Assembly (NCBI GenBank): GCA_934155005.1 | Contig: CAKPGR010000011.1 | Coordinates: 1 to 31,489, forward strand | DNA length: 31,489 nt | Direction: 5' to 3' | From: an uncultured Bacilli bacterium | Lineage (GTDB): Bacteria > Bacillota_I > Bacilli_A > RF39 > UBA660 | Shown here: positions 24,688-31,461 of the stretch, piece after piece | Numbering within the stretch: position 1 is the stretch's first letter | How the letters are laid out: each line of letters starts with the position of its first letter | Program-made: the position numbers and the translations under genes | Notes under the pieces: generated by a model | Databases searched by the model: none | Told to the model about the DNA's origin: nothing | The model's input: the letters and a program-made list of their open reading frames with translations, nothing else

Positions 24688-25440
24688 ATGAATAAAATAA
24701 AATTGATTAATAATCAAATTGAAGAATTTGATAAAAAAAATATTAATGTATCTAATAAAGAAAATAAAATAGTAATAGATATAATTAATGACTTAGATTT
24801 AGAAATAGAATATACTAATAGTAATGACTTAGATATTATTTATAACCTAAAAGAAAATATTAATGTAAAAATATTTGAAATAAGAACTAATTCTGATTTG
24901 AAATTAAATGTAGTTTATAATTTAGATGATAATAGTAGTCTTTCTCTAACAAAATTTTATGATTTAAAAAATGTAGAGGAAGTATGTAATATTAATTTAA
25001 ATAAAAACGCTAATTTATTATATAAGTTAAAAACAATTTCGAATGGTAATCAAAATTATAATTTAAATATTTACCACAAGGATATAAATTCTATAAGTAA
25101 CATATATAATAGTGGTGTTAATATGGATGGTGTAATTAACTTTAATGTATCAGGTATAGTTCCAAATGGTATTAAAAATTGTGAATTAAATCAACAAAAT
25201 CAAATTATAACATTTAGCGATAACAAATGTATAATAAATCCTAAACTTTTAATTGAAGAAAATGATGTAGTAGCTAATCATTCAGCTTTAATTGGTAAGT
25301 TTGATGATGAAAGTTTATTTTATATGAAATGTAGAGGAATTGACTATGAAAGCGCTATAACTTTATTAGTCAAAGGTTTTTTACTTGAAAATATGGAAGA
25401 TGAAAGATTAAATAAAATAATTGAAAAGTATTGGAGGTGA
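24688..25440 (+). CDS. sufD: Short SufD/SufB-family scaffold protein
   Basis: 250 residues, whereas SufD and SufB usually have about 420-470. The N-terminal helical domain is missing and the beta-helix is shortened. The C-terminal core is clear: ITFSDNKCIINPKLLIEEND, then VVANHSALIGKFDDESLFYM, then CRGIDYESAITLLVKGFL, matching the SufBD pattern PxLEI..DDVxxxHGAT(I)G and LFYLRSRG. Position after sufC favours SufD, but a minimal SufB is possible because no full-length sufB is in the window. The ribosome binding site is weak (AGAAAG). Its last codons carry the GGAGGTGA site of sufS, so the two are coupled. Confidence 0.85.
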   Translation: MNKIKLINNQIEEFDKKNINVSNKENKIVIDIINDLDLEIEYTNSNDLDIIYNLKENINVKIFEIRTNSDLKLNVVYNLDDNSSLSLTKFYDLKNVEEVCNINLNKNANLLYKLKTISNGNQNYNLNIYHKDINSISNIYNSGVNMDGVINFNVSGIVPNGIKNCELNQQNQIITFSDNKCIINPKLLIEENDVVANHSALIGKFDDESLFYMKCRGIDYESAITLLVKGFLLENMEDERLNKIIEKYWR

Positions 25441-25444
25441 TACT

Positions 25445-26638
25445 ATTAACCGAGAAGATTTTAATTTACTTAGTCAAAATATAATTTATTTTGATAATGG
25501 AGCTACAACTTTGAAACCAAAAGTTGTAGCTAATACTATAAGCGATTATTATAATAATTATAGTGCGAATGCTCATCGTGGAGATTATGATTTAAGTTTA
25601 AAAGTTGATCAAAAATATGAGGAAACAAGAAAATTAGTTAAAGAATTTATAAATGCTAAAAGTACGAGAGAAATAGCTTTTACAAGTGGTACAACAGATT
25701 CATTAAATAAAATAATATTTGGATATTTTAGATATAATTTAAAGGAAAATGATGAGGTATTAATAACTAAAAGTGAACATGCTTCCAATGTTTTACCTTG
25801 GTTTGAACTTGCTGATGAAAAAAAATTAAAAGTTAAATATATAGATTTGGATGAACATTTATGTCTTACTATGGATAATTTAAAAAAGGCTATAACGGAA
25901 AATACAAAAGTAATTTCTATTGCGCATATAACTAATGTTGTAGGTGATATAAGACCCCTTAAAGAGATTATTGAATATGCTCATTCTAAAAATATTTTAG
26001 TTGTTGTAGATGGTGCTCAATCTATACCACATTTAAAAACAGATGTTAGATTATTAGATATAGATTTCTTGGCTTTTTCTGCTCATAAAATGTATGGTCC
26101 AACAGGCGTTGGTATTTTATATGGAAAAGAGGAATTGTTAAGAAATATTAGACCAATTATTTTTGGTGGTGGTATGAATAGTTCTTATGGAAGTGATTTA
26201 ACCCGTATTTATGATGAAATTCCAACATTGTTAGAAGCAGGTACTCCTAATATAGCTGGGGTAATAGGGTTTGGTGAAGTAATTAAATATTTAAATAATA
26301 TAGGTTTAGATAAGATAAAAGATTATGAGTTAGAATTAAAAGATTATGCTCTAGAAAAATTAAAACAAAATAAAAATATTATTATTTATAATGAATATTC
26401 AAATAGTAGCATTATAACAATTAATTATAAAGATATATTTGCCCAAGATTTAGCAATTTATTTAAATAAATATAATATTTGTGTTAGAGCAGGTAATCAT
26501 TGTTCTAAAATATTAAAAGAAGAAATAAATATTAAAAATACTGTTCGTATTAGTTTATCTTTTTATAATACAAAAGATGAAATAGATAAATTAGTAAAAG
26601 CTTTAGAAAATGAAAAAATAAAAGAAGAAATAATATAG
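25445..26638 (+). CDS. sufS: Cysteine desulfurase SufS, probably starting at ATT
   Basis: About 397 residues. PLP enzyme that removes sulfur from cysteine for Fe-S assembly. The protein opens (I/M)NREDFNLL, then IIYFDNGATTLKPKVV. The PLP lysine is in FSAHKMYGPTG (about 215), with TSGTTDSLN and SEHASNVLPW as co-factor and substrate segments. The active-site cysteine is in RAGNHCSKIL (about 353). The only SD, GGAGGTGA at 25433-25440, has a 7-base spacer (from GGAGG) to an ATT codon at 25445, and SufS proteins normally begin M-x-R-x-D-F there. An upstream TTG (25421) lacks an SD and would add eight residues. AUU therefore looks like the real start. Confidence 0.93.
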   Translation: MNREDFNLLSQNIIYFDNGATTLKPKVVANTISDYYNNYSANAHRGDYDLSLKVDQKYEETRKLVKEFINAKSTREIAFTSGTTDSLNKIIFGYFRYNLKENDEVLITKSEHASNVLPWFELADEKKLKVKYIDLDEHLCLTMDNLKKAITENTKVISIAHITNVVGDIRPLKEIIEYAHSKNILVVVDGAQSIPHLKTDVRLLDIDFLAFSAHKMYGPTGVGILYGKEELLRNIRPIIFGGGMNSSYGSDLTRIYDEIPTLLEAGTPNIAGVIGFGEVIKYLNNIGLDKIKDYELELKDYALEKLKQNKNIIIYNEYSNSSIITINYKDIFAQDLAIYLNKYNICVRAGNHCSKILKEEINIKNTVRISLSFYNTKDEIDKLVKALENEKIKEEII

Positions 26639-26646
26639 AGGTAATT

Positions 26647-27555
26647 ATGGGATATAGTTTAAAATATGAAAGTGGAAAAACAGTTTATTTAGTGCCACTT
26701 CACGATAATATTAATGACAAAAATTTAATGGAATCAGAGTTAGAAAACTTTGATATGCTTACATCTATTTATAACAGTCAAGATGAATTTGTAACTAAAA
26801 TGGCTAAATTGGGTAGAATAGAACATAATCCAACTGATATATATCTTTTATGTAATAGAAAAGATGCTAAAAAGAAAAAATTGATATTTAATAACAAATT
26901 GATAAAAGAAGCCGCCCTTGATTTATATGGCCAAAGAAAAGCTGGAAAAAAGAAAAAAAAAATTTTATTAAAAGAAACCGAAGAAATGAAAATTTTACTT
27001 GACCAGTTAATAGAATATGCAAATAATCCTAAATGGACTAAAAGAATGACTGTAAGTAAGAAAACTCCATATAGAATAAGAACAGAGTTAAGTGAGTATG
27101 TAAAAATTAATAAAAAAAGTAAAAAAAGTCCAAGTGATATGCTTGAATTAGAAGCAATTAAAGATCAATTATTAATATATCTTAGACATTATGATATTTT
27201 AAGAGAATCTGTTTTATGTTATTTAGATTTAAAAAAAGAAGAAAAAAAACAAATTGAAGAAAATGCTCAATATAATTTAGGTGATATTAGTATTGAAAGC
27301 TCATATAGTGATAAAGTGAAATTGGAGTATTTAAAAGATTTAAAAGAATCAAGTGAAGAATTAAAACAAATAAGTGAGGATTTAAAAAATAAAAGAGATG
27401 CAAAGTATTTAGAAATTGAAGATCCTGAATTATCATATTGGTATAGTATAGGTGGTACAGATGCTATATTTGCTAATGTTGATATAGATAAAATATATGG
27501 AGCCAGTACTAATGATAAAAAAGCTTGTGGTATTATAGAACCAAAGAGAAAATAA
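26647..27555 (+). CDS. Unknown Lys-rich protein at the SufU/SufB position
   Basis: 302 residues, not recognised. It starts MGYSLKYESGKTVYLVPLHD and has a mixed N-terminal part, a lysine cluster near 100 (GKKKKK), a central helical zone (LLDQLIEYANNPKW, then SPSDMLELEAIKDQLLIYLR) and a helical, possibly coiled-coil segment near 215-255 (KLEYLKDLKESSEELKQISE). No signal peptide or membrane helix. Two cysteines (about 75 and 190) and one near the end do not form a SufU-like Cys-x-Cys pattern. The ribosome binding site AGAGGT is 9 bases after sufS, so it belongs to the suf transcript. In Bacilli this slot holds sufU and sufB. A role in sulfur handling is possible but unsupported by motifs. Confidence 0.7.
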   Translation: MGYSLKYESGKTVYLVPLHDNINDKNLMESELENFDMLTSIYNSQDEFVTKMAKLGRIEHNPTDIYLLCNRKDAKKKKLIFNNKLIKEAALDLYGQRKAGKKKKKILLKETEEMKILLDQLIEYANNPKWTKRMTVSKKTPYRIRTELSEYVKINKKSKKSPSDMLELEAIKDQLLIYLRHYDILRESVLCYLDLKKEEKKQIEENAQYNLGDISIESSYSDKVKLEYLKDLKESSEELKQISEDLKNKRDAKYLEIEDPELSYWYSIGGTDAIFANVDIDKIYGASTNDKKACGIIEPKRK

Positions 27556-27572
27556 ATTTGGTTCTTTTTTTT
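27537..27572 (+). terminator. Terminator ending the suf operon
   Basis: AGAACCAAA / TTTGGTTCT, a perfect 9-bp stem with an 11-base loop, followed by seven T. The 5' arm lies inside the coding region. Confidence 0.9.
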
Positions 27573-27587
27573 CTGCTTAAAATATTG

Positions 27588-27593
27588 TATAAT
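27588..27593 (+). promoter_or_regulatory. -10 element of the cdd-era-recO operon
   Basis: TATAAT at 27588-27593 lies only 15 bases before the GTG start of cdd. The -35 position falls in the T-tract of the suf terminator. Confidence 0.6.
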
Positions 27594-27608
27594 TAAATAG
27601 GTGATAAT

Positions 27609-27989
27609 GTGAAAGAAGAATTACTTAAATTATTAGAAAATGCTTATAGTCCCTATTATCATTTTAAAGTGGCTGCTATAATAGTTACGAATGATGGTAA
27701 TATATTTGGTGGCGTTAATGTTGAAAATGCTAATGGAACTAGTATATGTGCTGAGAGAAATGCAATTAGTTTAGCTATTAGTAAAGGATACAAAAAAGGT
27801 GACTTTAAAGAGTTATATGTTATGTTAGAAAAAGGAATGGGTACACCATGTTTTGCTTGTAGACAAGTAATTTTGGAGTTTATGGAAATGGATAAAAAAG
27901 TTATTTGTATGGATAAATTTGGTAATAAAAAAGAATACACAGTAGGAGAGTTATGTCCTTATCCTTTTAGTGGAGATGATTTGAAATGA
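27609..27989 (+). CDS. cdd: Cytidine deaminase
   Basis: 126 residues. Zinc hydrolase that deaminates cytidine and deoxycytidine in pyrimidine salvage. AYSPYYHFKVAA is the typical opening, the catalytic Glu and first zinc ligand are in SICAERNAI, and the other two zinc cysteines in TPCFACRQVILEF. The tail YPFSGDDL is typical of the homotetrameric type. Start is GTG with an AGGTGAT ribosome binding site; the nearby ATG at 27607 is directly followed by TGA in that frame. The last bases overlap the era start (ATGA), matching the cdd-era order of Bacilli. Confidence 0.97.
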   Translation: MKEELLKLLENAYSPYYHFKVAAIIVTNDGNIFGGVNVENANGTSICAERNAISLAISKGYKKGDFKELYVMLEKGMGTPCFACRQVILEFMEMDKKVICMDKFGNKKEYTVGELCPYPFSGDDLK

Positions 27990-28870
27990 AAAGTGGATTT
28001 GTCAGTTTAGTAGGAAGGCCAAATGCTGGAAAAAGCACTCTTTTAAATCATATCATTGGTAAAAAAGTGGCTATAACATCAAATAAACCACAAACAACTA
28101 GAAATAATATTCAAGGTATTTATAATGAAGATGATACTCAAATTGTTTTCGTTGATACACCAGGTATTCATAAACCAAATCATAAACTTGGTAACTATTT
28201 AAATAAACAAGCATATTATAGCGCTAGTGATGTAGATGTAATCTTATTTTTGATTGATGGGACAAAAGAATTTGGACGTGGTGACTTATTTGTTTTAGAT
28301 AAGTTAAAAGAAGAAAATAAACCAATTATTTTAGTTATTAATAAAATAGATAGATTAACTAATGAACAAATATTAGAAAAGATAAATGATTATAGTAAGA
28401 TATATGATTTTAAAGAAATAGTTCCTGTTTCAGCACTGAAAGAAAACAATATAAAAGAATTAATAAAAACAATTAAAAAATATTTAACAGATGAAATAAT
28501 GTATTATGACAAAGATACATTTACAAATAAACCTATAACTTTTAATATATCAGAAATTGTTCGTGAAAAAATATTTGAATTAACAGAAGAAGAAGTTCCA
28601 CACTCATTAACTTGTATAGTTGAGAATATCGAAAAAGATAAGAATTCATATCATATTAATGTAGCAATAATAGTGGATAGAGATGCTTTAAAAAGAATTA
28701 TAATTGGTCGTCAAGGTAGTATGATAAAAGAAATAGGTATTAGATCAAGAAAAGAAATAGAAGAATTATTAGGTAAAAAAGTTTATTTAGAGACATATGT
28801 TAAAACAATAAAAAAATGGCGTGATAAAGAAAAATATTTACAAGAATTTGGCTTTAATGAATTTGAATAA
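27986..28870 (+). CDS. era: GTPase Era
   Basis: 294 residues. GTPase that binds 16S rRNA 3' end and controls 30S maturation. G1 is GRPNAGKSTLLN, G2 region TTRNNIQGIY, G3 DTPGIHKP, G4 NKID, and G5 PVSALKEN. The C-terminal KH domain has IIGRQGSMIKEIGIRSRKEI and KVYLETYVKTIKKWRDKEKY. Length is normal (about 300). Four-base overlap with cdd implies coupled translation. Confidence 0.98.
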   Translation: MKSGFVSLVGRPNAGKSTLLNHIIGKKVAITSNKPQTTRNNIQGIYNEDDTQIVFVDTPGIHKPNHKLGNYLNKQAYYSASDVDVILFLIDGTKEFGRGDLFVLDKLKEENKPIILVINKIDRLTNEQILEKINDYSKIYDFKEIVPVSALKENNIKELIKTIKKYLTDEIMYYDKDTFTNKPITFNISEIVREKIFELTEEEVPHSLTCIVENIEKDKNSYHINVAIIVDRDALKRIIIGRQGSMIKEIGIRSRKEIEELLGKKVYLETYVKTIKKWRDKEKYLQEFGFNEFE

Positions 28871-28907
28871 ATAAAAAAATAAATTACATAATAAAATAGG
28901 TGATAGA

Positions 28908-29000
28908 ATGGAAAATTTATTATGGGATTTATTTAAAAAAACAGGAAAGATTGAATATTATATTAAATATAAAGAAGAAGAAAAAAAGAAAGAAGATTAG
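28908..29000 (+). CDS. yqzL: YqzL-like 30-residue protein
   Basis: A 30-codon gene that is easily missed. The peptide starts MENLLWDLFKKTGKIEYYIK and ends in a Lys/Glu-rich tail. YqzL proteins of B. subtilis and relatives sit between era and recO and have the same W-x-L-F-x-x-T-G-x-I-x-x-Y pattern. The ribosome binding site TAGGTGAT is 5 bases upstream of the ATG. A single base separates its stop from the next gene's ATG. Function unknown in the family. Confidence 0.85.
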   Translation: MENLLWDLFKKTGKIEYYIKYKEEEKKKED

Positions 29001-29001
29001 T

Positions 29002-29244
29002 ATGGATAGAGTAGTAATTGTTGGAAAAACATATAGACATTTTAAAGGAAAAAATTATAAAGTTTTGTGTATAGCATTAGATAGTGAAAGTAATGATGAA
29101 GTTGTTGTATATGAAGCTTTATATGGAAAACATTTGATTTGGACTAGACCGTATGATATGTTTAATTCATTAGTGGATAAAGAAAAATATCCTTTTGTTG
29201 AACAAGAATATCGATTTGAGCTTATAGATGAAAGAAACAATTGA
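29002..29244 (+). CDS. DUF1653 family protein
   Basis: 80 residues. GKTYRHFKGKNYKVLCIALD, then DEVVVYEALYGKHLIWTRPY and MFNSLVDKEKYPFVEQEYRF, is the whole DUF1653 domain, a small beta fold of unknown function. The ATG at 29002 is preferred: an in-frame TTG at 28900 would add a lysine-rich stretch that is really the yqzL region out of frame. Overlaps recO by 17 bases, so all four genes from cdd to recO are one unit. Confidence 0.85.
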   Translation: MDRVVIVGKTYRHFKGKNYKVLCIALDSESNDEVVVYEALYGKHLIWTRPYDMFNSLVDKEKYPFVEQEYRFELIDERNN

Positions 29245-29959
29245 AGGCTTAGTTATAAGTGAAACATCATATGGTGAGACTAGTAAAATTATAAATATTT
29301 TAACAGAAAATGGTATAATAGGATGTATGGCTAAAGGGGCTAGAAAGCTTAAGAGTAATCTGAGAGTAGGTACATCTAAGATAACTTTATCTTCATTTGT
29401 GATTAATAAAAAAAATGACAAATTATCTCTTCTTATTAGTTCTGATATTCAAAATGATTTTAGAAATATTAAAAAAGATATTGTAAAAATAAGTTATGCA
29501 TCTTTTATTATTGAACTTGCTAGTAATGTTATGAGACATAATTTAAATAGTAATGTTTATAAATTACTTATAGAATCATTAGAAAAAATAAATGATTCTT
29601 ATGATCCTCTTGTTATAACTAATATATTAGAACTTAAATATCTAGAATATTTAGGAGTTATGCCTGTTTTAGATAAATGTTCTATTTGCGGTTCTAATAA
29701 AGGTATAGCAACATTGTCTAGTTATAGTGGTGGATATGTTTGTAACAACTGTTTAACAAATGAGAAAATTGTTAGTGAAAAAACGATAAAAATTATAAGA
29801 ATGTTTTTCTATGTCGATATTTCTAAAATAAGTAATATAGATATTAGTAATTTAGTAAAAAAAGAAATTAATGATTTTTTAGATGATTATTATGATAGAT
29901 ATACTGGACTTTATTTAAAAAGTAAAAGTTTATTAAAAAATATTAATAAAGTAGGGTGA
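29228..29959 (+). CDS. recO: DNA repair protein RecO
   Basis: 243 residues. Helps load RecA at gaps with RecF and RecR. The N-terminal OB fold has GLVISETSYGETSKIINILT, then GIIGCMAKGARKLKS. A helical middle part follows, with a zinc motif in CSICGSNKG and CNNC. Length is typical (about 245-255). The weak ribosome binding site and 17-base overlap with the DUF1653 gene suggest translational coupling. Order era-yqzL-recO matches other Bacilli. Confidence 0.95.
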   Translation: MKETIEGLVISETSYGETSKIINILTENGIIGCMAKGARKLKSNLRVGTSKITLSSFVINKKNDKLSLLISSDIQNDFRNIKKDIVKISYASFIIELASNVMRHNLNSNVYKLLIESLEKINDSYDPLVITNILELKYLEYLGVMPVLDKCSICGSNKGIATLSSYSGGYVCNNCLTNEKIVSEKTIKIIRMFFYVDISKISNIDISNLVKKEINDFLDDYYDRYTGLYLKSKSLLKNINKVG

Positions 29960-29964
29960 TTAAT

Positions 29965-30372
29965 TTGGAATATATTATTTGTTCTTTTGTAACACTTTTT
30001 ATGTGTCAAATAATTAAATTTATAATTGAGTCTATAAAAGATAAAAAACTTAAAATTAGAAGATTGATTGGTGGATCGGGCGGTATGCCAAGTTCTCATT
30101 CTTCTTTTACAACTTCTTTAACAACTTTGCTTGGCTTAAAATTAGGAGTAAATAGTCCTATATTCGCAGTAGCATTTATTTTTACTTTGATAACTTCATA
30201 TGACGCTATGGGAGTTAGACTTGAAAGTGGTAGACATGCTGAGGCTTTAAATATAATTTTGAATGATGAAAATAAATTTAAGGAAAAAATTGGACACGAG
30301 CCTTTAGAAGTAATCGGAGGAGTTGTAGTAGGATTTATTGTTGCATTTACTTTTTATTTATTAAAGTATTAG
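29965..30372 (+). CDS. Divergent PAP2-family (DUF212) membrane protein
   Basis: About 135 residues with four hydrophobic segments. The conserved signature is GGSGGMPSSHSSFTTSLTT and DAMGVRLESGRHAEALNIIL, then GHEPLEVIGGVVVGFIVAF. This is the DUF212 family, annotated as divergent PAP2; the SSHS motif recalls the acid phosphatase active site, so a lipid or polyprenyl phosphate substrate is guessed. The start is probably TTG at 29965 with AGGGTGAT at 29953-29960 as the ribosome binding site; GTG 29956 is an alternative that overlaps the recO stop. It follows recO at once and is likely in the same transcript. Confidence 0.85.
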   Translation: MEYIICSFVTLFMCQIIKFIIESIKDKKLKIRRLIGGSGGMPSSHSSFTTSLTTLLGLKLGVNSPIFAVAFIFTLITSYDAMGVRLESGRHAEALNIILNDENKFKEKIGHEPLEVIGGVVVGFIVAFTFYLLKY

Positions 30373-30390
30373 TAAATAAAGATAAGCTGC

Positions 30391-30419
30391 TTGAAAAAAT
30401 AAATTTAATTTGTTAAAAT
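30391..30419 (+). promoter_or_regulatory. Promoter of the secreted lectin-like gene
   Basis: TTGAAA (30391-30396), 17-base spacer, TAAAAT (30414-30419) with extended TGT. The predicted leader is about 97 bases and includes a small stem (GACT-GA-GAGAT / ATTTC-AA-AGTC, 30447-30474) and the G10 hairpin. Confidence 0.6.
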
Positions 30420-30474
30420 AAACATGTAAAACAAAATAATAATATTGACTGAGAGATAAAAAAATTTCAAAGTC

Positions 30475-30502
30475 GGGGGGGGGGTATAAACCCCTCTTTT
30501 TT
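30475..30502 (+). terminator. Attenuator-like hairpin with a G10 homopolymer
   Basis: Ten consecutive G (30475-30484), TATAAA, CCCC, then CTTTTTT-type tract (TCTTTTTT, 30495-30502). The last four G can pair with CCCC; other registers are possible. It lies between the promoter at 30391 and the ribosome binding site GAAGGAG, so it can act as an attenuator whose strength may vary with tract length. It could also end the recO transcript. Confidence 0.7.
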
Positions 30503-30522
30503 GTGTGAAGGAGTAAATAAAA

Positions 30523-31329
30523 ATGAATAAAAAGATAATGCTAGGAATAATAGTAGGATTAGTATTAGGCAGTGTAAGTGTATATGCAGGAACAAAATTT
30601 TATGCAAGTGATGTATCAGTAAGTGCTCCAACAGGATCTAACTTAGGAAGTAATTCAACTCTTCAAAATGCCTTAGATGATTTATATAGTAAAATAAATA
30701 GTTATACAAAATTATATCCTAATGGAACAGCTATATACTATAATCCAACAACAGGAGAAAAATGCACGTCAAGTTCTGCTGTATCAACAACGGGAACAAA
30801 GAACGGATGTATGAAATGGTATACATTTAATGATGAAGAAGGAAATAGTTCAGTAAACTTAATATTAGACCATAATACAACAGCTGGTGTAGCTTGGAAT
30901 TCAAGTGGAAACAATAGTGAAATGAATGAAGCTGCTAAAACTTTAATAAATGATACAAAAGCTTGGAAAGTAGCCGCCAGATTAATAACAGCAAATGAAG
31001 TAGCTAAAATATCAGGAAATACAAACTGGGATTCAAGTAAAACAGGACAAGATTGGTTTTATTTAGGAAGTAATAATCAAAGTGATACAAGTAAAAGAAG
31101 TAACTATGGATGGCTATATGATAGAACAGGTCAAGACTGTAAAGAATATGGATGTTCAAATAATTCTAACGTAGAAATATATGGTTATTGGACAAGCAGT
31201 GCGAATATAAGCGACTTTACTTATGCATGGGGTGTGTATGGGGGCGGTCATTTGGACGACGGCCCTGTTATCTATACTAATGCCGGGGTTCGCCCAGTAA
31301 TAACAGTCTCAAAACCAATAATAAAATAA
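30523..31329 (+). CDS. Secreted C-type-lectin-like surface protein, candidate DGR target
   Basis: 268 residues. Signal peptide: MNKKIMLGIIVGLVLGSVSV then YAG, a likely signal peptidase I site, so the protein is exported. A Ser/Thr/Asn-rich segment with LQNALDDLYSKI follows, then cysteine pairs (KCTSSS..NGC, about 85-95). The C-terminal 140 residues resemble the lectin-like/FGE-sulfatase fold of many gut Firmicutes proteins: ARLITANEVAKI, YGWLYDRTGQDCKEYGC, GYWTSSA, AWGV and AGVRPVI near the end. The last 35-40 codons before the end are GC-rich and A-poor, unlike the rest, as expected of a variable region. Binding target unknown. Its leader has a G10 attenuator. Fold assignment moderate, DGR role hypothetical. 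Confidence 0.7.
   Translation: MNKKIMLGIIVGLVLGSVSVYAGTKFYASDVSVSAPTGSNLGSNSTLQNALDDLYSKINSYTKLYPNGTAIYYNPTTGEKCTSSSAVSTTGTKNGCMKWYTFNDEEGNSSVNLILDHNTTAGVAWNSSGNNSEMNEAAKTLINDTKAWKVAARLITANEVAKISGNTNWDSSKTGQDWFYLGSNNQSDTSKRSNYGWLYDRTGQDCKEYGCSNNSNVEIYGYWTSSANISDFTYAWGVYGGGHLDDGPVIYTNAGVRPVITVSKPIIK
31205..31305 (+). other. Candidate DGR variable region (GC-rich, adenine-poor segment)
   Basis: About 50% GC by eye (55 of 110 bases in 31201-31310) against about 30% just upstream (18 of 60 in 31021-31080). Adenine is about 18% in 31211-31300. Codons ending in C are strongly enriched (AGC, GAC, GGC, GAC, GAC, GGC, ATC, GCC, CGC) compared with the A/T-ending codons elsewhere. Fixed residues W, AW, V and GVRP alternate with polar or varied ones. 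Fits a variable region copied from an AAC/AAT-rich template, but no template is seen here. Confidence 0.4.
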
Positions 31330-31330
31330 A

Positions 31331-31359
31331 AAATATTGACTTAATTTCAATATTTTTTT
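31331..31359 (+). terminator. Terminator after the lectin-like gene
   Basis: AAATATTGA / TCAATATTT perfect 9-bp stem with a 7-base loop and four following T. Confidence 0.85.
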
Positions 31360-31403
31360 GTGAATAAGAAGGAAAAGTGAAAATAAAAATGTATATTAAT
31401 ATT

Positions 31404-31461
31404 AGAGGGATACCATAAGGTATTACGGATTATTTCCTTACAAGAAGTAAGGAGGATGTGT
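31404..31461 (+). promoter_or_regulatory. Structured leader with partly masked RBS
   Basis: Two small hairpins: ATACC / GGTAT around ATAA (about 31410-31423), then CCTTAC / GTAAGG around AAGAA (31436-31452). The 3' arm of the second holds part of the AAGGAGG ribosome binding site (31449-31455) for the next gene. Confidence 0.45.

Noticed and set aside
25421..25444. TTG at 25421 as the start of sufS
   Set aside because: No ribosome binding site, lies within sufD, and adds eight residues not expected in SufS; the strong SD points to ATT 25445.
27659..27940. Minus-strand 93-codon ORF inside cdd
   Set aside because: Fully antisense to cdd, whose zinc and catalytic motifs are intact; no start signal.
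28900..29001. In-frame TTG extension of the DUF1653 gene
   Set aside because: The extra lysine-rich residues come from reading yqzL out of frame; ATG 29002 begins the domain.
30447..30474. CTGAGAG sequence resembling part of a TPP riboswitch
   Set aside because: None of the other conserved thi-box segments follow, and the downstream gene is not linked to thiamine. It is better described as a small stem in the leader.
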